From Sporotomaculum syntrophicum (GTDB taxonomy: Bacteria > Bacillota > Desulfotomaculia > Desulfotomaculales > Desulfallaceae), in NCBI RefSeq assembly GCF_009932395.1, contig NZ_LSRS01000003.1, forward strand, positions 408,712 through 468,403: 59,692 nucleotides of DNA. The letters are read 5' to 3'. Below, piece by piece: positions 27,409-36,087 of the stretch. Below the pieces are notes generated by a model that worked only from the letters and a program-made list of their open reading frames with translations, had not been told where the DNA came from and searched no databases. The position numbers and the translations under genes were made by a program. Every line of letters starts with the position of its first letter. Within the stretch, counting starts at the first letter, position 1.

Positions 27409-27460
27409 TGACATATGCCCCTAACAGTTTTTATTATACAACGTTGATCACATATGTCAA
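27409..27460 (-). promoter_or_regulatory. consensus promoter flanked by CATATGTCA inverted repeats
   Basis: On the minus strand TTGACA (27460-27455), 16 bases, TATAAT (27438-27433). CATATGTCA at 27451-27459 overlaps the -35 and is repeated inverted as TGACATATG at 27409-27417, with a third CATATGAC at 27383. The arrangement is that of an operator for a dimeric regulator. Confidence 0.6.
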
Positions 27461-27733
27461 TAACTTTGGAGTCAATTTTTACATCTTAGCTATCCAACCT
27501 ATAATTCTTAATAATATTAATTAATAGTATTGAGGGGTTTAGGAGTAATAGGTATAATTATATTATTATCATAATTTTGTTGAAATTATAAAATATTAAT
27601 TTTTTTTATTTCTTGTCTAAGCGATTGGGTTAAACAAATCTATTTTTTTAAATTGTCGGTAATTCTGCGGCGGTAGTCATCAACAGCATCTCTGGTGTTT
27701 GTAAATTTAATGAAGGTAAAGGAGGTTTTTAGC

Positions 27734-29137
27734 ATGGAATTTAAACAGATTTACACTCCGGGACTTGCACACTGCTCATATGTTGTTGGAGGAAGTAACG
27801 GCTGTGTTGTGATAGACCCGGCCAGGGAGGTTTCGCAATACATAGCCATTGCGAACTCGTTGCGTCTCCCCATCAAGGGGATAATAGAAACGCATCTGCA
27901 TGCAGACTTTGTGTCGGGGCATCTAGAACTGAGAGAATTGACGGGCGCAACTATATATATTACTGAAAAGGCCAATGCTGAGTTCGAACATTACGCCGTT
28001 AAGGATGAGGAAGAAATTCAGATCGACACGCTGCTCTTCCAGATGCTTGATACACCGGGACACACACCTGAATGTTCGGTATTTATTGTTTCTGATCTTG
28101 AACGGGGCAGGGAACCCGCCTTGGCTTTCACTGGAGATACCCTGCTGGTGGGCGATGCGGGAAGGCCGGATCTGTTCCCGGACATCAAGGAGGAGCTAGC
28201 TGCAAAACTTTACAAGAGCCTGCGCAGACTGGAAAAACTCGGTGACAATATCGAGTTATATCCGGCACACGGTGCAGGATCCCTTTGTGGTAAAGCCCTC
28301 TCTTCCAAGCTTTCTTCCACAATCGGCACAGAAAAGATGCATAATTTAGCTATATTAAAACACCCTGAGGAAGAATTTATCAGGAGCTTCTTGGAAGAAA
28401 TGCCTGAGGCTCCCGATCATTTTTCCCGCTGCTCCGCGATAAACAGAAAAGGTGCGACTGCGGTTTTTAGGTTGAATGAACCGGTCGGATACACGCCGGA
28501 GGAGTTCTTAAAACTCAGCCGCACAGGCTATGTAGTTGTCGATACACGTGATCAGCTTGCGTTTGGAGCAGCTCATATTCCCGGAGCCTACGGTTTGAGC
28601 CTGAAGGGTAATTTTGCGACTTTTTCCGGTTGGGTCTTGCCACCTGATAAACCCATCCTGCTGGTTCTTGAGGATATGAGGGATATGCCTGTCGCCCTTA
28701 AAGGTCTTTACAGTGTTGGCCTTGACAATGTAGTGGGTTATCTTGACGGTGGTATGTCCGCTTATGCCGCAAGCGGTCTGGAAACTGCAAGGTTAGAAAG
28801 TATTTCGGTCACTGAAGCCAGGGAAAGGTATGAAAAAGGAGAAATACTACTTATCGACACCAGACTTAAAAGTGAATGGGACAGTGGGCATATCAAATGT
28901 ACATCCCACATCCCCGCGCCTGATGTAAGAAAAATGTATCATGTTCTGGAGGGCGACAAGCCCGTTGCTTTTATCTGTAACTCAGGTAACAGATCACTTC
29001 TTGCAGCCAGTTTGATGCTTAACATGAGCAGTATGAAAAACGTCATCAATGTAATCGGTGGTACGACAGCCTGGGAAGCCCTCGATTATCCCATTGTTAC
29101 GGGAGGAGAAGATATTTGTGAACTATCTGTTCGTTGA
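27734..29137 (+). CDS. metallo-beta-lactamase-fold / double rhodanese fusion protein
   Basis: 467 residues. The N-terminal domain (about 1-210) is of the persulfide dioxygenase/ETHE1 type: THLHADFVSGH (about 52-62), DTPGHTPECS, GDAGRPDLF and YPAHGAGSLCG. Two rhodanese domains follow. The first (about 255-350) lacks a cysteine at its active-site loop (ILLVLEDMRD); the second (about 365-460) keeps it (FICNSGNRSLLAA). The protein probably handles sulfane sulfur from persulfides. ATG 27734 follows GGAGG by nine bases; an earlier in-frame start at 27695 has no site. Confidence 0.9.
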   Translation: MEFKQIYTPGLAHCSYVVGGSNGCVVIDPAREVSQYIAIANSLRLPIKGIIETHLHADFVSGHLELRELTGATIYITEKANAEFEHYAVKDEEEIQIDTLLFQMLDTPGHTPECSVFIVSDLERGREPALAFTGDTLLVGDAGRPDLFPDIKEELAAKLYKSLRRLEKLGDNIELYPAHGAGSLCGKALSSKLSSTIGTEKMHNLAILKHPEEEFIRSFLEEMPEAPDHFSRCSAINRKGATAVFRLNEPVGYTPEEFLKLSRTGYVVVDTRDQLAFGAAHIPGAYGLSLKGNFATFSGWVLPPDKPILLVLEDMRDMPVALKGLYSVGLDNVVGYLDGGMSAYAASGLETARLESISVTEARERYEKGEILLIDTRLKSEWDSGHIKCTSHIPAPDVRKMYHVLEGDKPVAFICNSGNRSLLAASLMLNMSSMKNVINVIGGTTAWEALDYPIVTGGEDICELSVR

Positions 29138-29473
29138 TTCATGACAAATTATAGCTCCATCAACAAAGCTGAGATGACTGTAATTTATAAACATATCTGG
29201 ATTGTTGCACTCGCCTGGCCAACGGCTGCACCTCAGGACACAGTTATACTTGGAATCGCCACATTACAAAACAAGCTTTTTGACAAAAGTGTTTACATCG
29301 TTTTGGGTACGATTACTGCGTTACAAATCAAGCTTATCATGTTTGAAGGCGGTTAAAGTGCTTAAGTAAATTAGATACTTGCTGGCCGGTGTCTACTTGG
29401 TTTTGTATTGAGCCGTACCGGTGCTTCAGATTATCATAAATAAAGACTACTACTTGAAAAGAGGTATGTCGTA
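29138..29473 (+). other. gap before the two-component operon
   Basis: A 71-codon frame at 29141-29356 has no ribosome site and no recognisable domain, so I do not call it. The ribosome site AAGAGG for the response regulator is at 29458-29463. Confidence 0.35.
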
Positions 29474-30169
29474 GTGATTGAGGAAAAGATCCTGATTGCT
29501 GACGATGAAGAGCTCCTTCGCAATATGCTTAAAGAGTATCTGAGCCCGGCAGGTTACGTGGTTGATGAGGCCGAGGATGGATTTGAAGCAATGATGTTGT
29601 TTAAACAAAACAAGTATGCCCTAGTGGTTCTGGATGTGATGATGCCAAAAATGGACGGCTGGAGCGTGTGTCGGGAAATTAGGCAAATATCCAATGTACC
29701 GGTGATTATGCTGACTGCACGGGGTGAGGAGTATGACAAGCTTTACGGCTTTGAGCTGGGGGTGGACGACTACCTGGTCAAGCCTTTCAGTCCTCGGGAA
29801 CTGCTCGCCCGCATCAAGGCCATTATCAAAAGAAGTGCCGGTGCGTCTGTGTCGACAGCGCCGGGTAATAAAGTAAGCTTTGAGGGTTTGGATATCGATT
29901 TTGACGCCCACAATGTTTATGTCGACGGCATGGTTATCAACCTCACGCCTAAGGAATACGATCTGCTGAATTTTTTTGCCCGGCATCCTAACCGGGTTTT
30001 TTCCCGGGAACAACTGCTGGAAAATGTATGGGGCTATGATTTTACCGGGCATGACCGGACTGTGGACACCCACGTAAAAATGCTCCGGGATAGTCTTGGG
30101 CATTACCGTAAATTCATTGTCACCGTCTGGGGAACAGGCTATAAATTTGAAACGGGAGCCAAGAAATGA
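29474..30169 (+). CDS. OmpR/PhoB-family response regulator
   Basis: 231 residues. Receiver domain (about 3-118) with acidic pair DDEE, phosphorylation aspartate in LVVLDVMMPKMDG (about residue 53), MLTAR and the switch lysine in DYLVKPFS. A winged helix DNA-binding domain follows (about 130-228: LTPKEYDLLNFFARHPNRVF, then RTVDTHVKMLRDSLG). It starts at GTG 29474 and overlaps the kinase gene by four bases (ATGA), a standard translationally coupled pair. Targets unknown; the DUF2680 gene downstream is a candidate. Confidence 0.95.
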   Translation: MIEEKILIADDEELLRNMLKEYLSPAGYVVDEAEDGFEAMMLFKQNKYALVVLDVMMPKMDGWSVCREIRQISNVPVIMLTARGEEYDKLYGFELGVDDYLVKPFSPRELLARIKAIIKRSAGASVSTAPGNKVSFEGLDIDFDAHNVYVDGMVINLTPKEYDLLNFFARHPNRVFSREQLLENVWGYDFTGHDRTVDTHVKMLRDSLGHYRKFIVTVWGTGYKFETGAKK

Positions 30170-31575
30170 AAAGCATTGGCTTTAAGCTCTGGGCGGTCAT
30201 GATGGCACTGGTGATGGTGGTCTTGTTACTTTTATGGCTATTCCAGATCGTCTTCCTGGAAAATTTTTATACCCGTATGCGTATATCAGCGGTTAAAAAT
30301 GAAGGCACTGCCATCGCCGGACTGCTGGTGGACGGCAACAGAGCCGAGTTCGAAAACAGGCTGGATGCTTTTGCCTATAATAACAACCTGAGCGCTGAGC
30401 TGCTGGACGGCAGTGGCAAGAACGTCTACACTACCGGCCCAACCGGTGCAGGAGGGCATATGCCCATGCAAAGAAATGCGGCTCGGAGAGAGGCCTTCCA
30501 GGCAGTCTTGGCTGGGAAGGAAACAATGATTTTGCTAACTCACCCACGCTTCGGCAATGAATTCATGCTGATCGGCTTGCCGGTAGAACAATCCGGCGGA
30601 ATGTCCGGGGTGCTTTTGCTCAATATGTCCATGGCCCCGGTTGAGGATACTGCGCTGATTTTAAAACGGCAGCTGTTTTACATCACCCTAATGCTTTTGG
30701 CTGCCGCTCTGCTGCTCTCTTTGCTCCTCTCCCGCAGCTTAACTAAGCCAATTTTAGTCATCAAAAAGACGGCCGAGGAAATGGCTTCCGGGAACTTTAA
30801 CGCCCGGGTTGTCCTGAAACAACAGGATGAAATTGGTCAGCTGGCCGGGACAATCAATCACCTGGGGCAACAGCTGGCTCAAATCGAGCAGCTGCGCAAG
30901 GACTTGATTGCTAACGTTTCCCATGAACTGCGCACGCCTTTGAGCATTATCAGAGGTTATGCTGAAACCATTCGGGACGTGACCGGTGATATTCCGGCCA
31001 AAAGGGAAAAACAGCTGGAGATTATCATTTTAGAGACAGAGCGGCTCAACAAAATTGTAGACGATATTTTAAACCTTTCTCAGTTCCAGTCAGGTTTAAT
31101 TCAGCTGAAACTGAACTGTTTCGACCTGCAGCAGGCACTTGCTGCAGTGGTTAAGCGGTATGCTGTCTTAAGCGAGAAAACCGGGGTGCAAATCATCCGG
31201 CCGGAGGCTATTGGGGCGAGCGTGGAGGCAGACCGGGAAAGGATTGAGCAGGTGCTATATAATTTAATCAATAACGGCCTCAGCCATACCCCACCTGGCG
31301 GCAAAGTTACAATCAAAGCCATTGATCGCGCTCAAACGGTTCGGATTGAAGTGGCGGATACGGGTACCGGCATCCCGGCGGAGGACCTGCCCCATATTTG
31401 GGACCGCTATTATAAAGCGGATAAAACAGTCGCCCGGAGTTCCCTGGGTACCGGCCTGGGGCTGGCCATTGTCAAGAGTATCCTGGAAGCACACGGAACA
31501 GCCTACGGGGTGACCAGTCAGGACGGAGCCGGCACCACCTTCTGGTTTGAGCTGAGGAAAGTACAAGCAACCTAA
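30166..31575 (+). CDS. sensor histidine kinase
   Basis: 469 residues. One membrane span at about 9-31, an extracytoplasmic sensor region (about 32-165), a second span (about 170-188), HAMP (about 190-240), HisKA with NVSHELRTPLSIIRGYAE (phospho-His about 253), and an HATPase domain with LINNGLSHTPPGG, ADTGTGIP and SLGTGLGLAIVKS. Complete. It phosphorylates the upstream response regulator. The small periplasm-type sensor region (LDAFAYNNNLSAELLDGSGK) gives no ligand hint. Confidence 0.95.
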   Translation: MKSIGFKLWAVMMALVMVVLLLLWLFQIVFLENFYTRMRISAVKNEGTAIAGLLVDGNRAEFENRLDAFAYNNNLSAELLDGSGKNVYTTGPTGAGGHMPMQRNAARREAFQAVLAGKETMILLTHPRFGNEFMLIGLPVEQSGGMSGVLLLNMSMAPVEDTALILKRQLFYITLMLLAAALLLSLLLSRSLTKPILVIKKTAEEMASGNFNARVVLKQQDEIGQLAGTINHLGQQLAQIEQLRKDLIANVSHELRTPLSIIRGYAETIRDVTGDIPAKREKQLEIIILETERLNKIVDDILNLSQFQSGLIQLKLNCFDLQQALAAVVKRYAVLSEKTGVQIIRPEAIGASVEADRERIEQVLYNLINNGLSHTPPGGKVTIKAIDRAQTVRIEVADTGTGIPAEDLPHIWDRYYKADKTVARSSLGTGLGLAIVKSILEAHGTAYGVTSQDGAGTTFWFELRKVQAT

Positions 31576-31688
31576 AGAAACCATCCATAATATTTTATTA
31601 ATTTTTCACACTTCTATCATACTTTTATCACAATTACTCTTTAAAATGTAAATGTAAGCAAAAAAAAATTTGAGAGGAGTGAGGAGTA

Positions 31689-32168
31689 TTGAAAAATTTG
31701 CAAAAACTGCTGGTAATGGCAATAGTAGTAGCTCTTATTGGCGCAGCCGGCGCTGCCTATGCAGCAGTAGCAAAAACACCGGCTGAAATCACAGCCGAAT
31801 TAACTGGAAAAACAGTAAGTGAACTTTACCAGGAGCGCTCGGAAGGAAAGACATACGGAGCAATCGCTAACGAGGACGCCAAGCTTGATGAATTTCAGGC
31901 CCAAATGCTGGAGCAAAAAAAGATTGTCCTTGAGCAGAGAGTTTGCGAAGGTAGTCTGACCCAGGAGCAGGCAGACAATATTTATAACACTATCCAAAGC
32001 AGGCAAGAAAACTGTGCTGGAGACGGCACCGGCATACGCGGAAGATGCGGTTTAGGTAAAGGCAATGGTTTGGGCATGGGAAACGGCAATTATGACGGAA
32101 ACGTCAGCTACCGGGAGATAAAAAACGGCGCCGGTAATGGATTAGGGAATGGTTTTTGCAAGCATTAG
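31689..32168 (+). CDS. DUF2680-family exported protein with Gly/Asn-rich tail
   Basis: 159 residues from TTG 31689 behind GAGAGGAGTGAGGAG. A signal peptide (VVALIGAAGAAYAAV) is followed by the DUF2680 motif TVSELYQERSEGKTYGAIAN and a helix ending TQEQADNIYNTIQ. The last 50 residues are a glycine-, asparagine- and cysteine-containing tail (GLGKGNGLGMGNGNY). Members often lie beside two-component systems, as here, and are thought to be exported stress proteins; the exact role is unknown. Ends at a terminator. Confidence 0.8.
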   Translation: MKNLQKLLVMAIVVALIGAAGAAYAAVAKTPAEITAELTGKTVSELYQERSEGKTYGAIANEDAKLDEFQAQMLEQKKIVLEQRVCEGSLTQEQADNIYNTIQSRQENCAGDGTGIRGRCGLGKGNGLGMGNGNYDGNVSYREIKNGAGNGLGNGFCKH

Positions 32169-32177
32169 ACCATCAAT

Positions 32178-32207
32178 AAACAAGACAGCTTTTATGCCGT
32201 CTTGTTT
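32178..32207 (+). terminator. intrinsic terminator after the DUF2680 gene
   Basis: AAACAAGAC (32178-32186) pairs with GTCTTGTTT (32199-32207), ending in a short T-run. Confidence 0.75.
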
Positions 32208-32357
32208 AATAACCTCTGAAAATATGAGCCCAGCAGGCAAACAGAGAACCGCTCCCTTGTATGCAATACTGCATCCTGGTTTTGCCATCCCTCCTGGGAA
32301 TGCTTAAGTTAACTTGTCAACGGCATTTGGGCTGAATACCTACTGCTAAATATATAA

Positions 32358-32385
32358 ATCCACCGCCCACATTGTGGCGGTGGAT
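32358..32385 (-). terminator. intrinsic terminator after the BclA-like gene
   Basis: A perfect ten-bp stem, ATCCACCGCC (32358-32367) with GGCGGTGGAT (32376-32385); on the minus strand it is followed by TTATATATTT. Confidence 0.75.
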
Positions 32386-32390
32386 ACTAA

Positions 32391-32798
32391 CTAGTCGAGT
32401 TTGTTAATTTTTACCCAGGAAGAAATAGTGTCTTCTTCTCTGAGTGTTGCACCTTCAGCACCGCCGGTGGCGACGTTACGAATGGTGACAATATCCCCTG
32501 CATTAAGGTCGAGTGTAACGGCAGCTACTATAGTCTGACCTGCGCCATTAAACTCAGCAACAATGGCATCGTTAACAGCAACTGCCCAGTCCTGGGGGTT
32601 ATTCTGTGACGTGTAAATCCCAAAGCTGATGTCGTAGACACCGGCTAATTCAACAGTAATTCCTTCTTCCCCAGGTGCATGAGTGATATTAAATAATGGT
32701 CCATTGTTGCTGTAATTGATGTCATCGCCTACAGGTACATTTTGTGTGCCTATCTGGAATACAAAGCCGAAAGCAGCCAAGCCCGTAATAATACCCAT
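32391..32798 (-). CDS. BclA C-terminal/C1q-TNF-like beta-sandwich protein
   Basis: 135 residues in the pattern of the trimeric C-terminal domain of BclA-type exosporium glycoproteins: VPVGDDINYSNNGPLFNITH, GVYDISFGIYTSQ, AGQTIVAAVTLDLNAGDIVT, ISSWVKINKLD. The collagen-like stalk usual in BclA is absent, so this is a free head domain, as often seen in Clostridia spore-surface or secreted proteins. AGGAGG precedes ATG by about six bases. Single-gene unit with its own terminator. Confidence 0.75.
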   Translation of the reverse strand: MGIITGLAAFGFVFQIGTQNVPVGDDINYSNNGPLFNITHAPGEEGITVELAGVYDISFGIYTSQNNPQDWAVAVNDAIVAEFNGAGQTIVAAVTLDLNAGDIVTIRNVATGGAEGATLREEDTISSWVKINKLD

Positions 32799-32978
32799 AA
32801 TAATCCTCCTTTCTACATGTTTTGGGAAGAATATACCACATATTACCTTTCTCTTTTTCCCTGCCCCATATTATGCAAGCAATAGCCATATAGTGACAAA
32901 ACAATAAAATTCAGCTGATAGCAATTAACATAGCTAACCCAACTTTGGGCTAACATTTCTTTGTGTCTGGAAAAGTTT

Positions 32979-33072
32979 AAATCCCACCTGAATAAATTCC
33001 CGGTGGGATTTGATTATAGCGATCATGCTATACATGAATATATATTAAAGACCGGCATGCAACGCCGGTCTT
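32979..33072. terminator. two terminator hairpins at the end of the importer operon
   Basis: AAATCCCACC/GGTGGGATTT (32979-32988, 33002-33011) and AAGACCGGC/GCCGGTCTT (33048-33056, 33064-33072). On the minus strand the second is followed by TAATATATATT. They separate the minus-strand operon from the BclA-like gene; the rest of 32799-33147 is empty. Confidence 0.6.
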
Positions 33073-33147
33073 ATATGCTACCTATTTGTTATCCTGCCAT
33101 GGGTAAAGTATTGTGTTATTTTAACAGCAACAAGTCCAATAAGGTTC

Positions 33148-33366
33148 TCATTGGTCATGGCTTGATCTCCCGGGCCTATGACAGCTAATGGAGTGCGCTG
33201 CCCAGCGGCGATAACGGCAGTTATAACAGGAAACCGTTTCGTCCGCCACCATTTCATCTTCGTCGTCACAGACAAAACCGGAACATTTCTTGGCAATCCG
33301 TGCCGCCTGGACCCAGTCTTCCGTGCCGAGTATAAATTCCTCATGATGTTTTGCATTATTATCCAT
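33148..33366 (-). CDS. small cysteine-rich protein, last gene of the importer operon
   Basis: 72 residues, ATG 33366 preceded by AAGGAG at five bases and only nine bases after the stop of the TiaS-like gene, so translation is probably coupled. Cysteines at 28, 33, 47, 50 and 62 (KCSGFVCDDEDE, VSCYNCRYRRW, ISCHR) make a likely metal site, zinc-ribbon-like or Fe-S. A stretch of acidic residues lies between the cysteine pairs. Unrecognised family; it might carry or sense a metal handled by the operon. Confidence 0.65.
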   Translation of the reverse strand: MDNNAKHHEEFILGTEDWVQAARIAKKCSGFVCDDEDEMVADETVSCYNCRYRRWAAHSISCHRPGRSSHDQ

Positions 33367-33375
33367 GTTAACTCC

Positions 33376-34119
33376 TTAATAAACTCTTAACTGTTGTTTA
33401 GTGCACGTTTTCCAGCATGGTGCACCGTTTTCTGCTTTATCACGATAGACCAGCACAACGCTTTTATCCCTCAGCAATACTTTTTTTACCTTTTCACCGA
33501 GCCGGATAACCTCGGATTTGTTGAGGACCTGGCCGTCCAGGCTCTGTACCAGGTCTACCGGATAGTTACTTAAAATATCACCCACACGAATAGTGTTATC
33601 CGGGGTGTCTATTTTGAGCTTGCCTTTAAACCGGCCGTCGTTTCCCCCCAGCCGCAAGCCCGCGCCGGCCAGAGCGCCGATAACCCCCTGGCCGGTGCCG
33701 CCATGCTCTGAGAGATGGATGTTTAGCCGGGCAGCCAGGTCATAAGCTTCATCCTTAGTCAGCACAAATTGCTTAGCCGTGTAGCCAAAATCAGTCAGCA
33801 GGGACTGGTTGGACAATAGTTGTGGTACGCATACGCACAGGCCGGGGTCGGAACCTTCAGCACATTCTTGTTCCAGCAGGTCTTGTGCATAGCTAATTAT
33901 ATCTTGTAAATGTAGCTCGGTAGTCATCACGGGAAAACACATCGCACTGTTGTGAGAGGTATAAGGTATGTCCGGGTGTACCAGTAGTTGGTGACGGGTG
34001 ATGCCATAGCTTTTACCCCAGCCCTGCTTCTCGATCCCTTTGGCAATGGCTTCAGCGATTTCACCGGTACCTTTGCTGTCAAGGTTGTCAGTGTCGTCAA
34101 TACATACAAGTACTCTCAT
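33376..34119 (-). CDS. TiaS-like (DUF1743-type) protein
   Basis: 247 residues. It begins CIDDTDNLDSKGTGEIAEAI, the start of the archaeal tRNA-Ile2 agmatinylcytidine synthetase family's N-terminal domain, but is far shorter than TiaS and lacks its zinc ribbon and OB domains. Other blocks: TSHNSAMCFPV, LSEHGGTGQGVIGALAGAGL, GNDGRFKGKLKID. No bacterial substrate is established. Gene position between an importer and a Cys-rich protein suggests a role in using an imported cofactor or metal rather than in tRNA. AGGAGGG precedes ATG. Confidence 0.7.
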   Translation of the reverse strand: MRVLVCIDDTDNLDSKGTGEIAEAIAKGIEKQGWGKSYGITRHQLLVHPDIPYTSHNSAMCFPVMTTELHLQDIISYAQDLLEQECAEGSDPGLCVCVPQLLSNQSLLTDFGYTAKQFVLTKDEAYDLAARLNIHLSEHGGTGQGVIGALAGAGLRLGGNDGRFKGKLKIDTPDNTIRVGDILSNYPVDLVQSLDGQVLNKSEVIRLGEKVKKVLLRDKSVVLVYRDKAENGAPCWKTCTKQQLRVY

Positions 34120-34145
34120 GCGTTTTATTCCCTCCTGGGATGTAT

Positions 34146-35252
34146 TTACTTATTACCCTTGGCTTTGCGCATTCCTTGGGCTTTTAACACCTGGTCTATC
34201 TCTTCATCACTCAGCTGCAGGTTAAAAAATTCTGCATAGAAACCTTTGGCCTCGTCAGCCAGGTCAAGTTCAGTAAACTTATCAGGATAGAGCAGCTGTG
34301 CTGTCCATAATATTGCCAACGGTGTTTCCAGTGAACCTGGGTGTCCCCAGCGAGAGATCCCGATGGGCATTTGATATACCCGGTGATTTTGTACCGCGCT
34401 CAAGGTAGCCCACTGCTCATTGGTCATTATGTAGTCGCCTACACCATATTCATTAACTAAGATAACATCCGGGTTCCAGAGCAAAATTTGTTCCAGGCTG
34501 GCGAAATGTTTTTCTTCAATCAGCTTTAACGGTTGATTGACTGAAACATTATTAACACCGGCTGCCTGCAGCCAGTCAGCTGGCAGGGTATCTTTCATAT
34601 CCGTCCTGGTGGCCTCGTTCACTGAATGGTAAACCCTTACTCTTTGTGAGCTAGGAATAGAACTAACTTTTTTTTCCACCCGGTCAATACAAGCCTGGTA
34701 AAATTCGTTATACTTACGAGCTTCAGTCTCTGCCCCAATCGCCTGCCCAATCATAGTCACGGCGTACTGCTGCTCACGCATATTATTAAAATCAACTACC
34801 AGATAAGGAATATTGGCTTTGTTTAGTTTGGCTACTTCACCCTCGCTACGTGCAGTTTCGCCCTTAATAAAAGCAAGATCCGGCTGAGCTTTAATCAGCT
34901 CTTCAATATTTATGGAACCGGAGGTCACAGGTATATTGGCTTCTTTAATGCCCGGGTAAAGTGAGTTTAACAAAACATCTCTTTTAAGACCGTCCACCAC
35001 GGAAACTATCTGATCAGCTTTGCCGAGCATGGCTACCACATGGCCTGAGAATGCATAAAGGCAGGCTATCCTATCCACCTGGTCAGGAATCTCTACCTGG
35101 CGGCCAATGCAATCTGTAACCGTTATTGTTCCGGTTTGCCCGGATGTATCAGGTTGGCTGTCTTTTGTGCCATCTTGACAGCCGGTTAATAAGAGTGATA
35201 TAGCGATAACAAACGTCAAGCAAATAATTATACTACGTCTTAGCTTGATCAA
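34146..35252 (-). CDS. ABC importer substrate-binding lipoprotein (BtuF/FepB-type)
   Basis: 368 residues, lipoprotein signal (AISLLLTGCQDG, cysteine about 25). Two lobes joined by a long helix, the class III fold for siderophores, haem, cobalamin or molybdate: ITVTDCIGRQVEIPDQVDRI, IEELIKAQPDLAFIKG, and the C-lobe EQILLWNPDVILVNEYGVGD. Charged residues on both lobes would contact the permease. The substrate cannot be read from sequence. The start overlaps the ATPase gene by four bases (minus-strand ATGA). Confidence 0.88.
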   Translation of the reverse strand: MIKLRRSIIICLTFVIAISLLLTGCQDGTKDSQPDTSGQTGTITVTDCIGRQVEIPDQVDRIACLYAFSGHVVAMLGKADQIVSVVDGLKRDVLLNSLYPGIKEANIPVTSGSINIEELIKAQPDLAFIKGETARSEGEVAKLNKANIPYLVVDFNNMREQQYAVTMIGQAIGAETEARKYNEFYQACIDRVEKKVSSIPSSQRVRVYHSVNEATRTDMKDTLPADWLQAAGVNNVSVNQPLKLIEEKHFASLEQILLWNPDVILVNEYGVGDYIMTNEQWATLSAVQNHRVYQMPIGISRWGHPGSLETPLAILWTAQLLYPDKFTELDLADEAKGFYAEFFNLQLSDEEIDQVLKAQGMRKAKGNK

Positions 35253-36085
35253 ACAGTTTGACCTCCTTGGAAATTATTCGCTAGTGTGCCCACAGGGATA
35301 ATTTGTTTTAATTCCCCTATTTCATCGATGTGCTGCGTTACAACTTTAGCATATATATTATATACCGATTGTAGATTTTCCTCGGTGAGTATATTATCCG
35401 GATGGCCTTTAGCCATAAAACTATGGTTGCTCATCAATGCCACAAAGGTGTTGATTCCATGGTTGGCAAAATAAAACGCATGGTTAGGAAAATGGGTAGC
35501 CATCACCACGGATAGCCCTGTATCCCGGACCAGCCGCACAATGGTTTCCAGTACAATTAGTTCGTGTTTGAAATCCAGATGGGCGGTGGGCTCATCCATG
35601 ATAATTAATGGTGTTTGCTGGGCCAATGCCCGGGCAATCATGACTAGCTGCCCTTCCCCCCCGCTTAATTGGGTATAAGGCCGGTCCTTATATCTACTAA
35701 GACCTACCATGGCCAGCGCATCTTCCGCAATAGCCCGGTCTTCCATATCGGGAGAACTAAACATACCGGTATGCGATGCCCTGCCCATTAACACGATATC
35801 CAGTACCGTATAGGGGAAAGTTTTGGCGTGACTTTGCGGAACGTAGGCCATCTGATTGGCAATTTCCCATATGCGGTACTGATTGATGTTTCTGCCCATT
35901 AACTTTATTTCACCCGCATTAAACTTTAAAATTCCAAGTATGCAGTCCAGCAAAGTGGTTTTGCCGCACCCGTTAGGACCGATGATGCAGTGCACCTCCC
36001 CCGGGCCGATACTAATCGAAATATGCTCAAAAATTTTAGCGCTTTTATAACTGAAGCTGGCATCAATAACCTCTAACAAATGCAC
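35249..36085 (-). CDS. ABC importer ATPase (BtuD/FepC-type)
   Basis: 278 residues. Walker A GPNGCGKTT (about 36-44), Q-loop AYVPQSH, signature LSGGEGQLVMIARAL, Walker B LIIMDEPTAHLD and H-loop ATHFPNH are all present. It is a complete type II importer ATPase; the C-terminal 40 residues extend past the usual domain end. It overlaps the binding protein by four bases and follows the permease gene by two bases, so all three form one complex. Confidence 0.93.
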   Translation of the reverse strand: MHLLEVIDASFSYKSAKIFEHISISIGPGEVHCIIGPNGCGKTTLLDCILGILKFNAGEIKLMGRNINQYRIWEIANQMAYVPQSHAKTFPYTVLDIVLMGRASHTGMFSSPDMEDRAIAEDALAMVGLSRYKDRPYTQLSGGEGQLVMIARALAQQTPLIIMDEPTAHLDFKHELIVLETIVRLVRDTGLSVVMATHFPNHAFYFANHGINTFVALMSNHSFMAKGHPDNILTEENLQSVYNIYAKVVTQHIDEIGELKQIIPVGTLANNFQGGQTV

Positions 36086-36087
36086 TG

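Noticed and set aside
27217-27411. 64-residue plus-strand frame with a hydrophobic start
   Set aside because: The opposite strand has a consensus promoter, a ribosome site and better coding features over the same DNA.
29141-29356. 71-codon plus-strand frame after the rhodanese fusion gene
   Set aside because: No ribosome site; composition is not convincing and no domain is recognised.
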